Shown here: positions 22,661 through 30,254 of the stretch, in pieces
Position numbering within the stretch: the first letter of the stretch is position 1
Layout of the letters: each line of letters starts with the position of its first letter
Origin: Acidobacteriota bacterium
GTDB taxonomy: Bacteria; Acidobacteriota; UBA6911
Assembly: GCA_031271905.1 (NCBI GenBank)
Contig: JAISUT010000011.1
Location: 1-46,004, forward strand
Direction: 5' to 3'
DNA: 46,004 nt
Notes under the pieces: generated by a model
Databases searched by the model: none
The model's input: the letters and a program-made list of their open reading frames with translations, nothing else
Told to the model about the DNA's origin: nothing
Position numbers and translations under genes: made by a program

Positions 22661-23157
22661 GAGAGGTACAGCAGCAGGAACGCATGCCAAAACGCCAGCA
22701 GGATGTACGCCCACAGGCAGAAGCGGGCGGCGTATTTCCCGAAAGTCCACTCCTTGTGCAACATGATCACGGCGACCGGGACGATGGTCATGACGATCTT
22801 CGCCAAGTAGAACGCCGGATACCCGCCCGCGTCCAAGACGACCCGCATCACGGGGTTCGCCTCTTCGGCAGTGCCCATCTCCAGATGGAATTGGGTCAAG
22901 AGGGTGTCCAGCAACGAAAGCACCAAGACCGCGATGGCGATGCCCCAGCTCCGCGCGCCGTAGTGATCGACATAGGCGCCGGGATCGGTCTTGCGCCGCC
23001 CCCGGCTCTTGCGGCGGCGGGGGCTGTTGGAGAACACGTCACGGAACGACGTAGGCTCCCGGCGTCCGAAGGCGGAGCGCCGCCGTTCCGCCCGCGGCCA
23101 TATCCTTTCCCGCGTCGTCGTCTCCCCGCCCACCACGTCGTCCATGTCCGTTTTCAT
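22657..23157 (-). CDS. DUF5658 family membrane protein
   Basis: 166 aa from the ATG at 23157, which overlaps the queG stop as ATGA; longer starts would lie within queG. A charged, basic N-terminus (residues 1-70, 'RRRKSRGRRKTDPG') is followed by three to four membrane helices with the DUF5658 signature 'SLLDTLLTQFHLEMGTAEEA' and 'NPVMRVVL'. Function is unknown. Translational coupling to queG is probably incidental. Confidence 0.8.
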   Translation of the reverse strand: MKTDMDDVVGGETTTRERIWPRAERRRSAFGRREPTSFRDVFSNSPRRRKSRGRRKTDPGAYVDHYGARSWGIAIAVLVLSLLDTLLTQFHLEMGTAEEANPVMRVVLDAGGYPAFYLAKIVMTIVPVAVIMLHKEWTFGKYAARFCLWAYILLAFWHAFLLLYLS

Positions 23158-24326
23158 CCCGTTCCAGCTTCTTCCCGCCCGTCCAGCGCACGCGCGACCT
23201 CCGCCAGCACGCCCTCGTCCGACTCCCTGTCCCGCACGGATGTTAAGATAGCACAAGCCCTGCCTCGCAGTACACGCCCAAGCGCCCAGGCGGCATGGGC
23301 GCGCACCAACGGGCTGTAGTCCCCGAGCGCCGCCTCCAGCGCCTGGACGACCTCATCCCGCGCCCCTTCGTCCGAGGCGCCGACGTTGCCGAGGGCGACG
23401 ACGACGTTGCGCACGAACCCGTCGCGGGTCGCGCGCAAGACCGGGCTGCCGGCGAACCGTCGCGCGAACCCCTCCCGCGACAGACGCGCGAGCGGCACCA
23501 GATCCGGCGCCAAGTTCTCCGCCCGGGGCGCCAACGCGCCCACTGGCGTCGCGGCGGCGAACCGGTTCCAAGGGCAGGCGTCCTGGCAGGCGTCGCATCC
23601 GAATATCCGCGCGCCGACCAGCGGCCTGAGCCCGCGCGGGATCTCCCCCCGGGACTCGATCGTCAAATACGACAGGCAGCGCCTGGCGTCCAGCCGATAC
23701 GCCTGCACGAGCGCGCCCGTAGGGCAGGCGTCGAGGCAGCGCCGGCATGTCCCGCAAAACTCCTTGCCTTTATCGTCATAATCCAAGGGAATGTCCAGAA
23801 GAATCACGCCGAGGAAAAAACGGGTGCCGAGCCGCCGCGAGACCAGCCCGGTGTGCTTCCCCGTCCAACCGACGGAGGTGGCGGCGCCCCAAGCCTTTTC
23901 CGCAACCGGCCCGGTGTCCGCGTGGCAGACGCCGCGCGCGGAGGGAACCTCGCCGCGGACGAAGGCGAGCAGGCCCTCCAGACGCCCCTTGACGATTGCA
24001 TGGTAGTCCGCGCCGCGTGCGTAGCGGCCGATGACGCCACGGACGCCCTCCCCTTCCGGTTGTTGCGCGGCGGCGGGCGCTCCGTCCGAGTGGTAGCTCA
24101 TCGCCGCGACGAGGATCGAGCGGACGCCCGCGAGCACGAGGCCGGGATTGGCGCGCCGCCCCTCCTGCCGTTCGAGGTAGCGCATCCCGCCGTGGAAACC
24201 GTCGCGCAGCCAGGCGCGGAACCGCCCGGCGCCGGGGGCGTCCCCCGCGCGCGCGACGCCCATCTCGGAGAAGCCGAGCCGCAACGCCTCCCGCCGTATC
24301 TTCTGGGTCAGCAGCCGGACATCCAT
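23154..24326 (-). CDS. queG: Epoxyqueuosine reductase QueG
   Basis: 390 aa from the ATG at 24326, one base overlapping the stop of the small gene before it. QueG reduces epoxyqueuosine to queuosine in the wobble position of tRNAs using cobalamin and two [4Fe-4S] clusters. Visible: 'GFSEMGVARAGDAPG', 'RYARGADYHAIVKGRLEGL', 'CHADTGPVAEKAWGA', the cluster motifs 'FCGTCRRCLDACPTGAL' and 'IFGCDACQDACPWN', and a C-terminal HEAT-like repeat region ('NVVVALGNVGASDEG', 'RAHAAWALGRVL'). Length is normal. Confidence 0.95.
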   Translation of the reverse strand: MDVRLLTQKIRREALRLGFSEMGVARAGDAPGAGRFRAWLRDGFHGGMRYLERQEGRRANPGLVLAGVRSILVAAMSYHSDGAPAAAQQPEGEGVRGVIGRYARGADYHAIVKGRLEGLLAFVRGEVPSARGVCHADTGPVAEKAWGAATSVGWTGKHTGLVSRRLGTRFFLGVILLDIPLDYDDKGKEFCGTCRRCLDACPTGALVQAYRLDARRCLSYLTIESRGEIPRGLRPLVGARIFGCDACQDACPWNRFAAATPVGALAPRAENLAPDLVPLARLSREGFARRFAGSPVLRATRDGFVRNVVVALGNVGASDEGARDEVVQALEAALGDYSPLVRAHAAWALGRVLRGRACAILTSVRDRESDEGVLAEVARALDGREEAGTG

Positions 24327-24625
24327 CACAATTCGATTTCGATGCGCACCACGCCCGCCGGGTCGTCCATCTTGAGGCGGCGGATCATGCCGCGCACCGT
24401 GTCGGAGATCATCTTCTCCGCGAAACCGCTGGCGAGGTCGAGCGGCAGCGGCTCCCCGTTCAACCGGATGCGCGCCGCATCCCCTTCGAGGTCGTAGCGG
24501 AGCGTCCGCACCGGCGCATTGGTCTTGAGCGCGTCCACGATGCCGACGCATACGTTGCCGACGTACCTGCCGATGAACGGCGTCAGGGGGGCTTCGACAT
24601 CATTGCTGTACATGCGAATCTTCAT
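24326..24625 (-). CDS. Small conserved hypothetical protein (99 aa)
   Basis: Starts MKIRMYSNDVEAPLTPFIGR and ends GVVRIEIEL. Its codon use matches its neighbours, and it is tightly packed between tsaD (55 bp) and queG (1-bp overlap), so it is very likely a real gene in the tsaD operon. No known family is recognised. No membrane segment or signal; a mixed alpha/beta composition. Confidence 0.6.
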   Translation of the reverse strand: MKIRMYSNDVEAPLTPFIGRYVGNVCVGIVDALKTNAPVRTLRYDLEGDAARIRLNGEPLPLDLASGFAEKMISDTVRGMIRRLKMDDPAGVVRIEIEL

Positions 24626-24680
24626 ATGCGGATCCTATCTCACGTTTGCACGATAACGGCGGCGACGTCACCAGGCGCGG

Positions 24681-25865
24681 TCAGCAAAGCACGAGGCCGG
24701 GGTCGGCGTTCATGCCGAGGTCGAGCGGGAGTCCGCGCGCGGCAAGCAGCCTGGGCGTGCCTGCGGCGGCGATCATCACGCCGTTGTCCGTCGTATACGC
24801 CGGACTGGGGATGTAGACCCGCACCTCCGCCCCGTCGTCAAGCGAAGGACGCGTCAGCGTCCTGTCATCAAGTAAGCCACGCGCCAGCGACTTGTCGCCA
24901 GACAAGCCGCGCGTCAGCGTCCTGTCATCAAGTAAGCCACGCGCCAGCGACTTGTCGCCAGACAAGCCGCAAGGCGACGCCTCGCGCCCGGTCTCGAACG
25001 TCCGGCGGAAGGAGTCGCGCAGCAGGCTGTTGCAGGCGACCCCGCCGACCAGGAGCATCGAGCGGGGGCGCAGCCGCTCGGCGGCCTTGCGCGTCTGGCG
25101 GATGAGCGTATCGACGATGGCGCGCTGGTAGCTGGCGACCAAGTCCAGCACGACCTGGGAGACCCTGCCGCCGCGCTGCGGCTTGATGCCCGCCGCCTGG
25201 ATATGGCGCAGGGCGGCGGTCTTGAACCCGCTGAAGCTGAAGTCGAGCCGCCCGTCGCTGATCTTGGGGATGGAGAAGGCGAACCGCCCCGCGTCGCCCC
25301 CTTTCGCCAGCCGGTCGATGACAGGCCCGCCCGGATAGCCCAGCCCGAGGAACTTGGACACCTTGTCCAGCGCCTCGCCGGCCGCGTCGTCGCGCGTGCG
25401 CCCGACGACCTCGTAGCGCCCGGGCCCGGGCGCGTGGATCAGCGAGGAATGGCCGCCGGAGACGGTCAGGGCGAGCAGAGGGTATTCGATGCCCGGGTTC
25501 TCGACGAACGCGGAGAATATGTGCCCCTCGACGTGGTTGACCGGAACCAGGGGTTTGCCCGTGGCGAACGCCATCGCCTTGGCGAACGACACCCCCACCA
25601 GGAGTGAGCCGACCAGCCCGGGCCCTTGCGTCACGGCGATGCCGTCGATGTCCTCCTGCGCCTTGCCCGCCTCCTTGAACGCCTGGCTGACGACGTAGCC
25701 GATGTTGCGCAGATGCTCCCGGCTCGCCAGCTCCGGCACGACGCCGCCGAAGGCGCGATGCGTCGCGACCTGCGACGCCACCACGCTGGAGAGCACACGG
25801 TGGCCGTCTTGGACCAGCGCCGCCGCCGTCTCGTCGCAGGATGATTCGATCCCGAGCACCAACAT
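24681..25865 (-). CDS. tsaD: tRNA N6-threonylcarbamoyladenosine transferase TsaD
   Basis: 394 aa from the ATG at 25865 ([20 protein letters not shown]), with GGGAG upstream. TsaD transfers threonylcarbamoyl to A37 of ANN-decoding tRNAs with TsaB and TsaE. Metal ligands are in '[14 protein letters not shown]' and '[12 protein letters not shown]'; the nucleotide site includes '[11 protein letters not shown]' and '[12 protein letters not shown]'. It is about 50 residues longer than typical. The excess is a 40-residue tandem repeat (residues about 299-338) inserted before '[12 protein letters not shown]', encoded by two identical 60-bp units. The fold on either side is intact, so it should be functional. 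First gene of a minus-strand operon. Confidence 0.95.
   Translation of the reverse strand: MLVLGIESSCDETAAALVQDGHRVLSSVVASQVATHRAFGGVVPELASREHLRNIGYVVSQAFKEAGKAQEDIDGIAVTQGPGLVGSLLVGVSFAKAMAFATGKPLVPVNHVEGHIFSAFVENPGIEYPLLALTVSGGHSSLIHAPGPGRYEVVGRTRDDAAGEALDKVSKFLGLGYPGGPVIDRLAKGGDAGRFAFSIPKISDGRLDFSFSGFKTAALRHIQAAGIKPQRGGRVSQVVLDLVASYQRAIVDTLIRQTRKAAERLRPRSMLLVGGVACNSLLRDSFRRTFETGREASPCGLSGDKSLARGLLDDRTLTRGLSGDKSLARGLLDDRTLTRPSLDDGAEVRVYIPSPAYTTDNGVMIAAAGTPRLLAARGLPLDLGMNADPGLVLC
24851..24970. repeat. Perfect 60-bp tandem duplication inside tsaD
   Basis: Positions 24851-24910 and 24911-24970 are identical. Each 60-bp unit encodes [20 protein letters not shown], itself two related decapeptides of the pattern GLxxDxxLxR. 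A degenerate further unit (PSLDDG) follows. The reading frame is kept. Confidence 0.95.
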
Positions 25866-25924
25866 CTCTCCCACCTCATCGCCCTTCACGGCGCCCTTCA
25901 CGGAAAAATCGTTATTATACCCTG

Positions 25925-25953
25925 CTGACAAGCCCTCCCGGTTTGGTTATATT
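25925..25953 (+). promoter_or_regulatory. Putative mtnA promoter
   Basis: CTGACA (25925-25930), a 17-bp spacer and TATATT (25948-25953), about 35 bp before the mtnA ATG. On the opposite strand TATAAT (25919-25914) is a candidate -10 for tsaD, so the gap appears to be a divergent promoter. Confidence 0.5.
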
Positions 25954-25986
25954 GAGCAGTCTTTGGGAACCTGGAGGGGGGGGGCA

Positions 25987-27057
25987 ATGATACGGACGAT
26001 CGAATGGACTGACGCGGGGGTCGTGATGCTGGACCAGAAGCTGCTGCCTGCGCAGGAGACCTACCGCACCTACACCGACTACACGGGGGTGGCGGAGGCC
26101 ATCCGCTCCATGGTCGTCCGCGGGGCGCCCGCCATCGGCGTCGCCGCCGCCATGGGGGTCGCCCTCGGCGTCAAGGCGTCCCTGGCGCGCTCCGCCGGGG
26201 AGCTGGACCGGGAGTTCGCCACGGTCTGCGACCACATAGCCGGAACGCGCCCGACGGCGGTCAACCTCTTCTGGGCGGTGGACCGCATGAAGGCGGCATA
26301 CGCCCGCGCCAAGGTGGAGGCGCAAGGCGCGGCGGCGGGCGACCTCTTGGCGTCCGTGAGGGACGCCCTCGTCAAGGAGGCGCTCGCCGTCCACCGGGAG
26401 GACGTCGCCGCCAATCGCGCCCTGGGGCGCTTCGGACAGGAGCTCATACCCGACGGCGCGCGCATCCTGACGCACTGCAACGCCGGGGCGCTGGCTACGG
26501 CGGGGCACGGCACCGCCCTAGGGGTCGTCCGCGCCGCCGTCGAGGCGGGGAAGAAGGTGTCGGTCTTCGCCGACGAGACCCGCCCGTTCCTGCAAGGGGC
26601 GCGCCTCACCGCATGGGAGCTGGCGCATGACGGCATCCCCGTAACCGTCATCACCGACAACATGGCGGGCCATTTCATGCACAAGGGGGAGATCGACTGC
26701 GTGATCGTCGGGGCGGACCGCATCGCGCGCAACGGCGACGTCGCCAACAAGATCGGCACCTACGGGGTGGCGGTGCTGGCGAAGGAGAACGGCGTCCCCT
26801 TCTACGTGGCGGCCCCGGTCTCCACGCTGGACTTGTCCATCCCCGACGGCGGGCGCATCAAGATCGAGGAGCGCGACCCGGACGAGGTGCGCCGGATACA
26901 AGGGGTGGCGATCACGCCCGAGGGCGTCCCGGTCAAGAACCCCTCGTTCGACGTGACCCCCGCCCGCTACGTCGGGGCGATCATCACCGAGCGCGGCGTC
27001 GCCCGCCCCGACTACGCCGAGTCGCTGCCAGCGTTGCAATCGGCGTCGCAATCGTAA
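25987..27057 (+). CDS. mtnA: S-methyl-5-thioribose-1-phosphate isomerase
   Basis: 356 aa from the ATG at 25987 with a G-rich ribosome site. MtnA isomerises methylthioribose-1-phosphate to the ribulose form in methionine salvage. Signatures: '[17 protein letters not shown]', '[20 protein letters not shown]' (catalytic Cys), '[18 protein letters not shown]', '[19 protein letters not shown]' (catalytic Asp). Length is normal. No other salvage genes are nearby; MtnA homologues in anaerobes also act in other thioribose or deoxyribose shunts. Confidence 0.95.
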   Translation: MIRTIEWTDAGVVMLDQKLLPAQETYRTYTDYTGVAEAIRSMVVRGAPAIGVAAAMGVALGVKASLARSAGELDREFATVCDHIAGTRPTAVNLFWAVDRMKAAYARAKVEAQGAAAGDLLASVRDALVKEALAVHREDVAANRALGRFGQELIPDGARILTHCNAGALATAGHGTALGVVRAAVEAGKKVSVFADETRPFLQGARLTAWELAHDGIPVTVITDNMAGHFMHKGEIDCVIVGADRIARNGDVANKIGTYGVAVLAKENGVPFYVAAPVSTLDLSIPDGGRIKIEERDPDEVRRIQGVAITPEGVPVKNPSFDVTPARYVGAIITERGVARPDYAESLPALQSASQS

Positions 27058-27170
27058 ATCCCCTTCCCCGCGCCGCGTGTTTTCGTTGTAGAATCGACGC
27101 GCGCCGACAAGCGGGGCGGGGACGGAGGCGCACGGGGCTGGAAGCCGGAATTCGCAGGGGGAGGGCGGAG

Positions 27171-28976
27171 ATGCGACGGAGCGGGACATTGAATCGGCGG
27201 GCGTTTCTCAAGACCACGGCGGCGGCGGGCGCCATCGCAGCCAGCCAAATGGCGGCGGCGGCGGGGGCGGAGTCCGGGGCGGCGGAGTCGGGCAAGGAGG
27301 AGGGGCACGAGCTCATCCTCGAGTCGATCGCAGCGGCGGGGGCGAAGAAGGTCTTCTACTGCGGCGGCACCGACAACTTCTACTTCATGGAGTCGGTGGC
27401 GAAATTCAAGGCCCTCGGCAGGCCATGCCCGGATCTGGTCACGGTCATGCACGAGTCCGACGCCCTCTACATGAACATGGGATACGCCCAGTGGTCGGGC
27501 AAGCCCCAGGTGACCTTCCTGCACGTCGATTCGGGGACGATCAACGCCGGCGCGGCGTGGCCAGAGGCGTGGCACGCCAACGCAGGCATAGTCGTCATGG
27601 CGGGGCGCACGCCCTGGACGTCGCGGAACGAGCTGCCCGGCGCGCGCTCCTTCCCCGTCCACTGGGAGCAGGAGGTCTACGACCAGGCCGCCATCGTCCG
27701 GCAGTACACGAAGTGGGACTACGAGGTCAAGACCGTCGAGAACGCCTCGCTGGTCGTCCAAAGCGCCTTCCGCATCGCCGCGAGCGAGCCGTGCGGCCCG
27801 GCGTACCTGACCCTGCCGCGCGAGGTCGTGGCGGCGCAGTTCGAGGGCGGGCGGGTGGCGCGCCTGCGCCCGGAGGACTTCATGCCTGCGGTCTCGGCGC
27901 AAGGGGACGCGGCGGCGCTGCGCGAGGCGGCGAAGAGGCTGGTCCAGGCCGACAACCCCCTCATCCTGGTCAAGAGCATGGGGCGGCACCCGGAGGCGGT
28001 GGCGACGCTGGTGGGCCTGGCGGAGAAGCTGGCGGTGGCGGTCAACTCGACCGACACCTTCATGAACTTCCCGAAAAACCACTGGGCGCGCGCAGAGAGC
28101 CGTCTGGCGGAGCGGGACTTGATCCTGATCATCGACCACGACATCCCCTGGGTCAAGGAGGCGCCCGCGCCGACGGCGACGGTCATATCGCTGGACGCCG
28201 ACCCGATGCGGTTGAAGCAGCCCCTCTGGGGCTTCCCGGTCCACATCCCCATCACCTGCGACTCGTCCAAGGCCCTGCCGCTCCTGCTGGATATGACGGA
28301 GGAGTTCGTCACTGCGCGCCGGAGGAAGGTCATCGAGGGGCGCCGGGAAAAGTTGCGCGCCGACTGGAGGCTCGCCGAGGCGGCGGCGCGGGCGGAGGTC
28401 GCCGCCGCGCGCACGGCGTATCCGCTGTCCCCCGCCTGGGTGCGCGAATGCGTGAACCAGGTCTCTGACGAGGACACGGTGCTGCTCTGGGAGATCGCCG
28501 CCATCCGGCAGGGGGATCGCACCCCGCCCGGACACGTCTTCTCGCAATACGCGGCCAACCTGGGCAACGCCTGGCCGCGCGGCATCGGCATCAAGATGGC
28601 GGCGCCGGACAAGACGGTCATCGCGAGCGGCGGCGACGGCGCGACGATCTTCTCCAACCCCGAGGCGGCGCTCTGGACTTCGCGCAAATACGGCGCGCCC
28701 ATCCTGTACATCGTCAACAACAACAACAAGTACGCCGCCGTCGAGGACAACCTGGCCGCCTATGGCGGCGCGGCGAGTTACGCGGGCAGGGCGGGGTTCA
28801 ACGGCTCAGACCTCACCCCGTCGCCCGACTTCGCCATGATCGCCAAGGCGATGGGGGCGCACGGGGAGAAGGTCACCGAGCCGGACAAGCTCCCCGCCGC
28901 GCTCCGGCGCTGCCTGGAGGCGGTCAAAGGCGGGCAGTCCGCCGTGCTGGACACCGTGATCGTGAGGGAGGGATAG
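27171..28976 (+). CDS. Tat-exported thiamine diphosphate-dependent enzyme
   Basis: 601 aa, with GAGGGCGGAG before the ATG. The N-terminus is a clear twin-arginine signal ('LNRRAFLKTTAAAGAIAAS', Ala-rich to about residue 35). The rest has the three-domain acetolactate synthase/benzoylformate decarboxylase fold: pyrimidine domain with 'VMHESDALYMNMGYAQWSG' (the Glu that activates ThDP), central domain, and PP domain with 'ASGGDGATIFSNPEAALW' ending in a run of Asn (VNNNNK). Tat export implies folding with cofactor in the cytoplasm and action outside it. Thiamine enzymes are normally cytosolic, so substrate and electron acceptor are unclear. It ends at a strong hairpin facing modA. Confidence 0.88.
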   Translation: MRRSGTLNRRAFLKTTAAAGAIAASQMAAAAGAESGAAESGKEEGHELILESIAAAGAKKVFYCGGTDNFYFMESVAKFKALGRPCPDLVTVMHESDALYMNMGYAQWSGKPQVTFLHVDSGTINAGAAWPEAWHANAGIVVMAGRTPWTSRNELPGARSFPVHWEQEVYDQAAIVRQYTKWDYEVKTVENASLVVQSAFRIAASEPCGPAYLTLPREVVAAQFEGGRVARLRPEDFMPAVSAQGDAAALREAAKRLVQADNPLILVKSMGRHPEAVATLVGLAEKLAVAVNSTDTFMNFPKNHWARAESRLAERDLILIIDHDIPWVKEAPAPTATVISLDADPMRLKQPLWGFPVHIPITCDSSKALPLLLDMTEEFVTARRRKVIEGRREKLRADWRLAEAAARAEVAAARTAYPLSPAWVRECVNQVSDEDTVLLWEIAAIRQGDRTPPGHVFSQYAANLGNAWPRGIGIKMAAPDKTVIASGGDGATIFSNPEAALWTSRKYGAPILYIVNNNNKYAAVEDNLAAYGGAASYAGRAGFNGSDLTPSPDFAMIAKAMGAHGEKVTEPDKLPAALRRCLEAVKGGQSAVLDTVIVREG

Positions 28977-28977
28977 A

Positions 28978-29006
28978 GCCTTCGCGGGGACGCGCCCCGC
29001 GAAGGC
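28978..29006. terminator. Bidirectional hairpin terminator between the thiamine enzyme gene and modA
   Basis: GCCTTCGCGGGG and CCCCGCGAAGGC form a perfect 12-bp stem around a 5-nt loop (ACGCG), placed between two convergent stop codons. No T-tract, but the position and strength support a terminator. Confidence 0.7.
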
Positions 29007-29018
29007 GCCTCGCCCCGG

Positions 29019-29831
29019 CTACTGCGGGTTGGCGAAGCCGTACTTCTTGAGGATCGCCTTGCCCGCCTTGCTCTGCGCCAACTCGATGAACTTCGCCGCC
29101 GCCGCGCCGTTGGCGGAATCCTTCAACACCGCTATCGGATAGGTGATCTCCTCGTGCGTCCCCTTGGGGGCGGTCGCCACCACGCGGATCTTCCCCGTGG
29201 CGACCGCCGCGTCGGAGGCGTAGACCAGCCCCGCCTCCACCTCGCCGCGAGAGACGTAGTCCAGCACCTGCCGCACGTTCTCGGCGTAGATGAACCGGGG
29301 CTGCAACGCATCCCACAGCTTGAGCGCCGTCAGCGATTCCTGCGCGTACTGCCCCGCCGGCACCGTCTTGGGGTTGCCGATGGAGATGCGGGCGACCTTC
29401 GCGTCGGCCAGATCCTGGAACGACTTGATCTTCAGCTTGGAGTCCGCCGGCACCACCAGCACCAGGGAGTTGCCCGTGAAGTCCGCCCTCGTGCCCTCCT
29501 TGACCAACCCCTTCTTCTCGATCTCGTCCATCTGCTTCTGCGCGGCGCTGGCGAACACGTCCACCGGCGCGCCCGCCTCGATCTGCTGCTGCAACACGCC
29601 GGAGGCGGCGAAGTTGAAGTTCGGGTGGTAGCCCGTCCTCTTCTCGTAGACCGCGCCCAGCTCCTCGAAGGCGTTTTTCAGGCTGGCCGCCGCCGAGACG
29701 GTGATCTCCTTCTTCTGCGCAAACGCGCCGGACGCCGCCAGCGCCCCCACCGCCAGAACCAGCGCCGCCCCCATGAGCGCACGGCGCGCCCGCTTGAATC
29801 CCCTGAATCCCCTCGCTTCCCTCGTGTCCAT
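29019..29831 (-). CDS. modA: Molybdate ABC transporter substrate-binding protein ModA
   Basis: 270 aa from the ATG at 29831 with a textbook AAGGAGG. A signal peptide ends near residue 38 (ALAASGAFA). The mature protein is ModA-like: 'ITVSAAASLKNAFEELGAVY', 'FNFAASGVLQQQIEAGAPVD', 'NPKTVPAGQYAQESL', 'LDYVSRGEVEAGLVYASDA'. It binds molybdate or tungstate in the periplasm for an ABC importer. No permease (ModB) or ATPase (ModC) gene is adjacent, so it must work with distant ones. The molybdenum/tungsten enzymes at both ends of this window would be consumers. Confidence 0.93.
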   Translation of the reverse strand: MDTREARGFRGFKRARRALMGAALVLAVGALAASGAFAQKKEITVSAAASLKNAFEELGAVYEKRTGYHPNFNFAASGVLQQQIEAGAPVDVFASAAQKQMDEIEKKGLVKEGTRADFTGNSLVLVVPADSKLKIKSFQDLADAKVARISIGNPKTVPAGQYAQESLTALKLWDALQPRFIYAENVRQVLDYVSRGEVEAGLVYASDAAVATGKIRVVATAPKGTHEEITYPIAVLKDSANGAAAAKFIELAQSKAGKAILKKYGFANPQ

Positions 29832-30254
29832 AAGCCTCCTTAGCCTGCACCTGGTTGGAACCCGTTTTTTGCCGGTTGCGCGCCGGACATAGGCGCCGCC
29901 GAATCGCCATCGGAGCGAAAATGTCTTGTTTTCGCAACACGCTCGGCGTTTAAACGCAGATTTTCCGGCTGGAGGATTACATTGTCAAGGAAAACAAACG
30001 AAGAAGCGGGGAAGAAGCGGCCGAGGGCGTCAGGCTGCCGCCCGCCTAAAATGCGTTTCATCGCGAAAGTTTTCGCCCTCCCCTGCCGATGTGTAAGAGA
30101 GGAAAATTCGCGCAACGGTCATTTTTGTGCGCACGACGACGGCAAACGGTCTACAATGCAATTTCCAAATTGACGCAAAGGATGCGCGGACGCCCCCGCC
30201 TGACGGCAAGCGGGCTGCGACCATCGCATCTGTTTCCGAGGAGGCATCACGACT
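29832..30254. other. Intergenic region between divergent modA and glgP
   Basis: 423 bp with no convincing gene on either strand. A TACAAT hexamer at 30152-30157 could be the -10 of glgP, but its -35 is weak. An AT-richer stretch at about 29920-30000 may hold the modA promoter. I found no riboswitch or molybdate-operator motif I could defend. Confidence 0.4.

Noticed and set aside
24851-24970. Possible CRISPR-like repeat
   Set aside because: Contiguous 60-bp units with no spacers, in frame inside tsaD; a coding tandem repeat.
29982-30173. Small plus-strand frame between modA and glgP
   Set aside because: No ribosome site, no protein-like composition, and no overlap with any recognised family.
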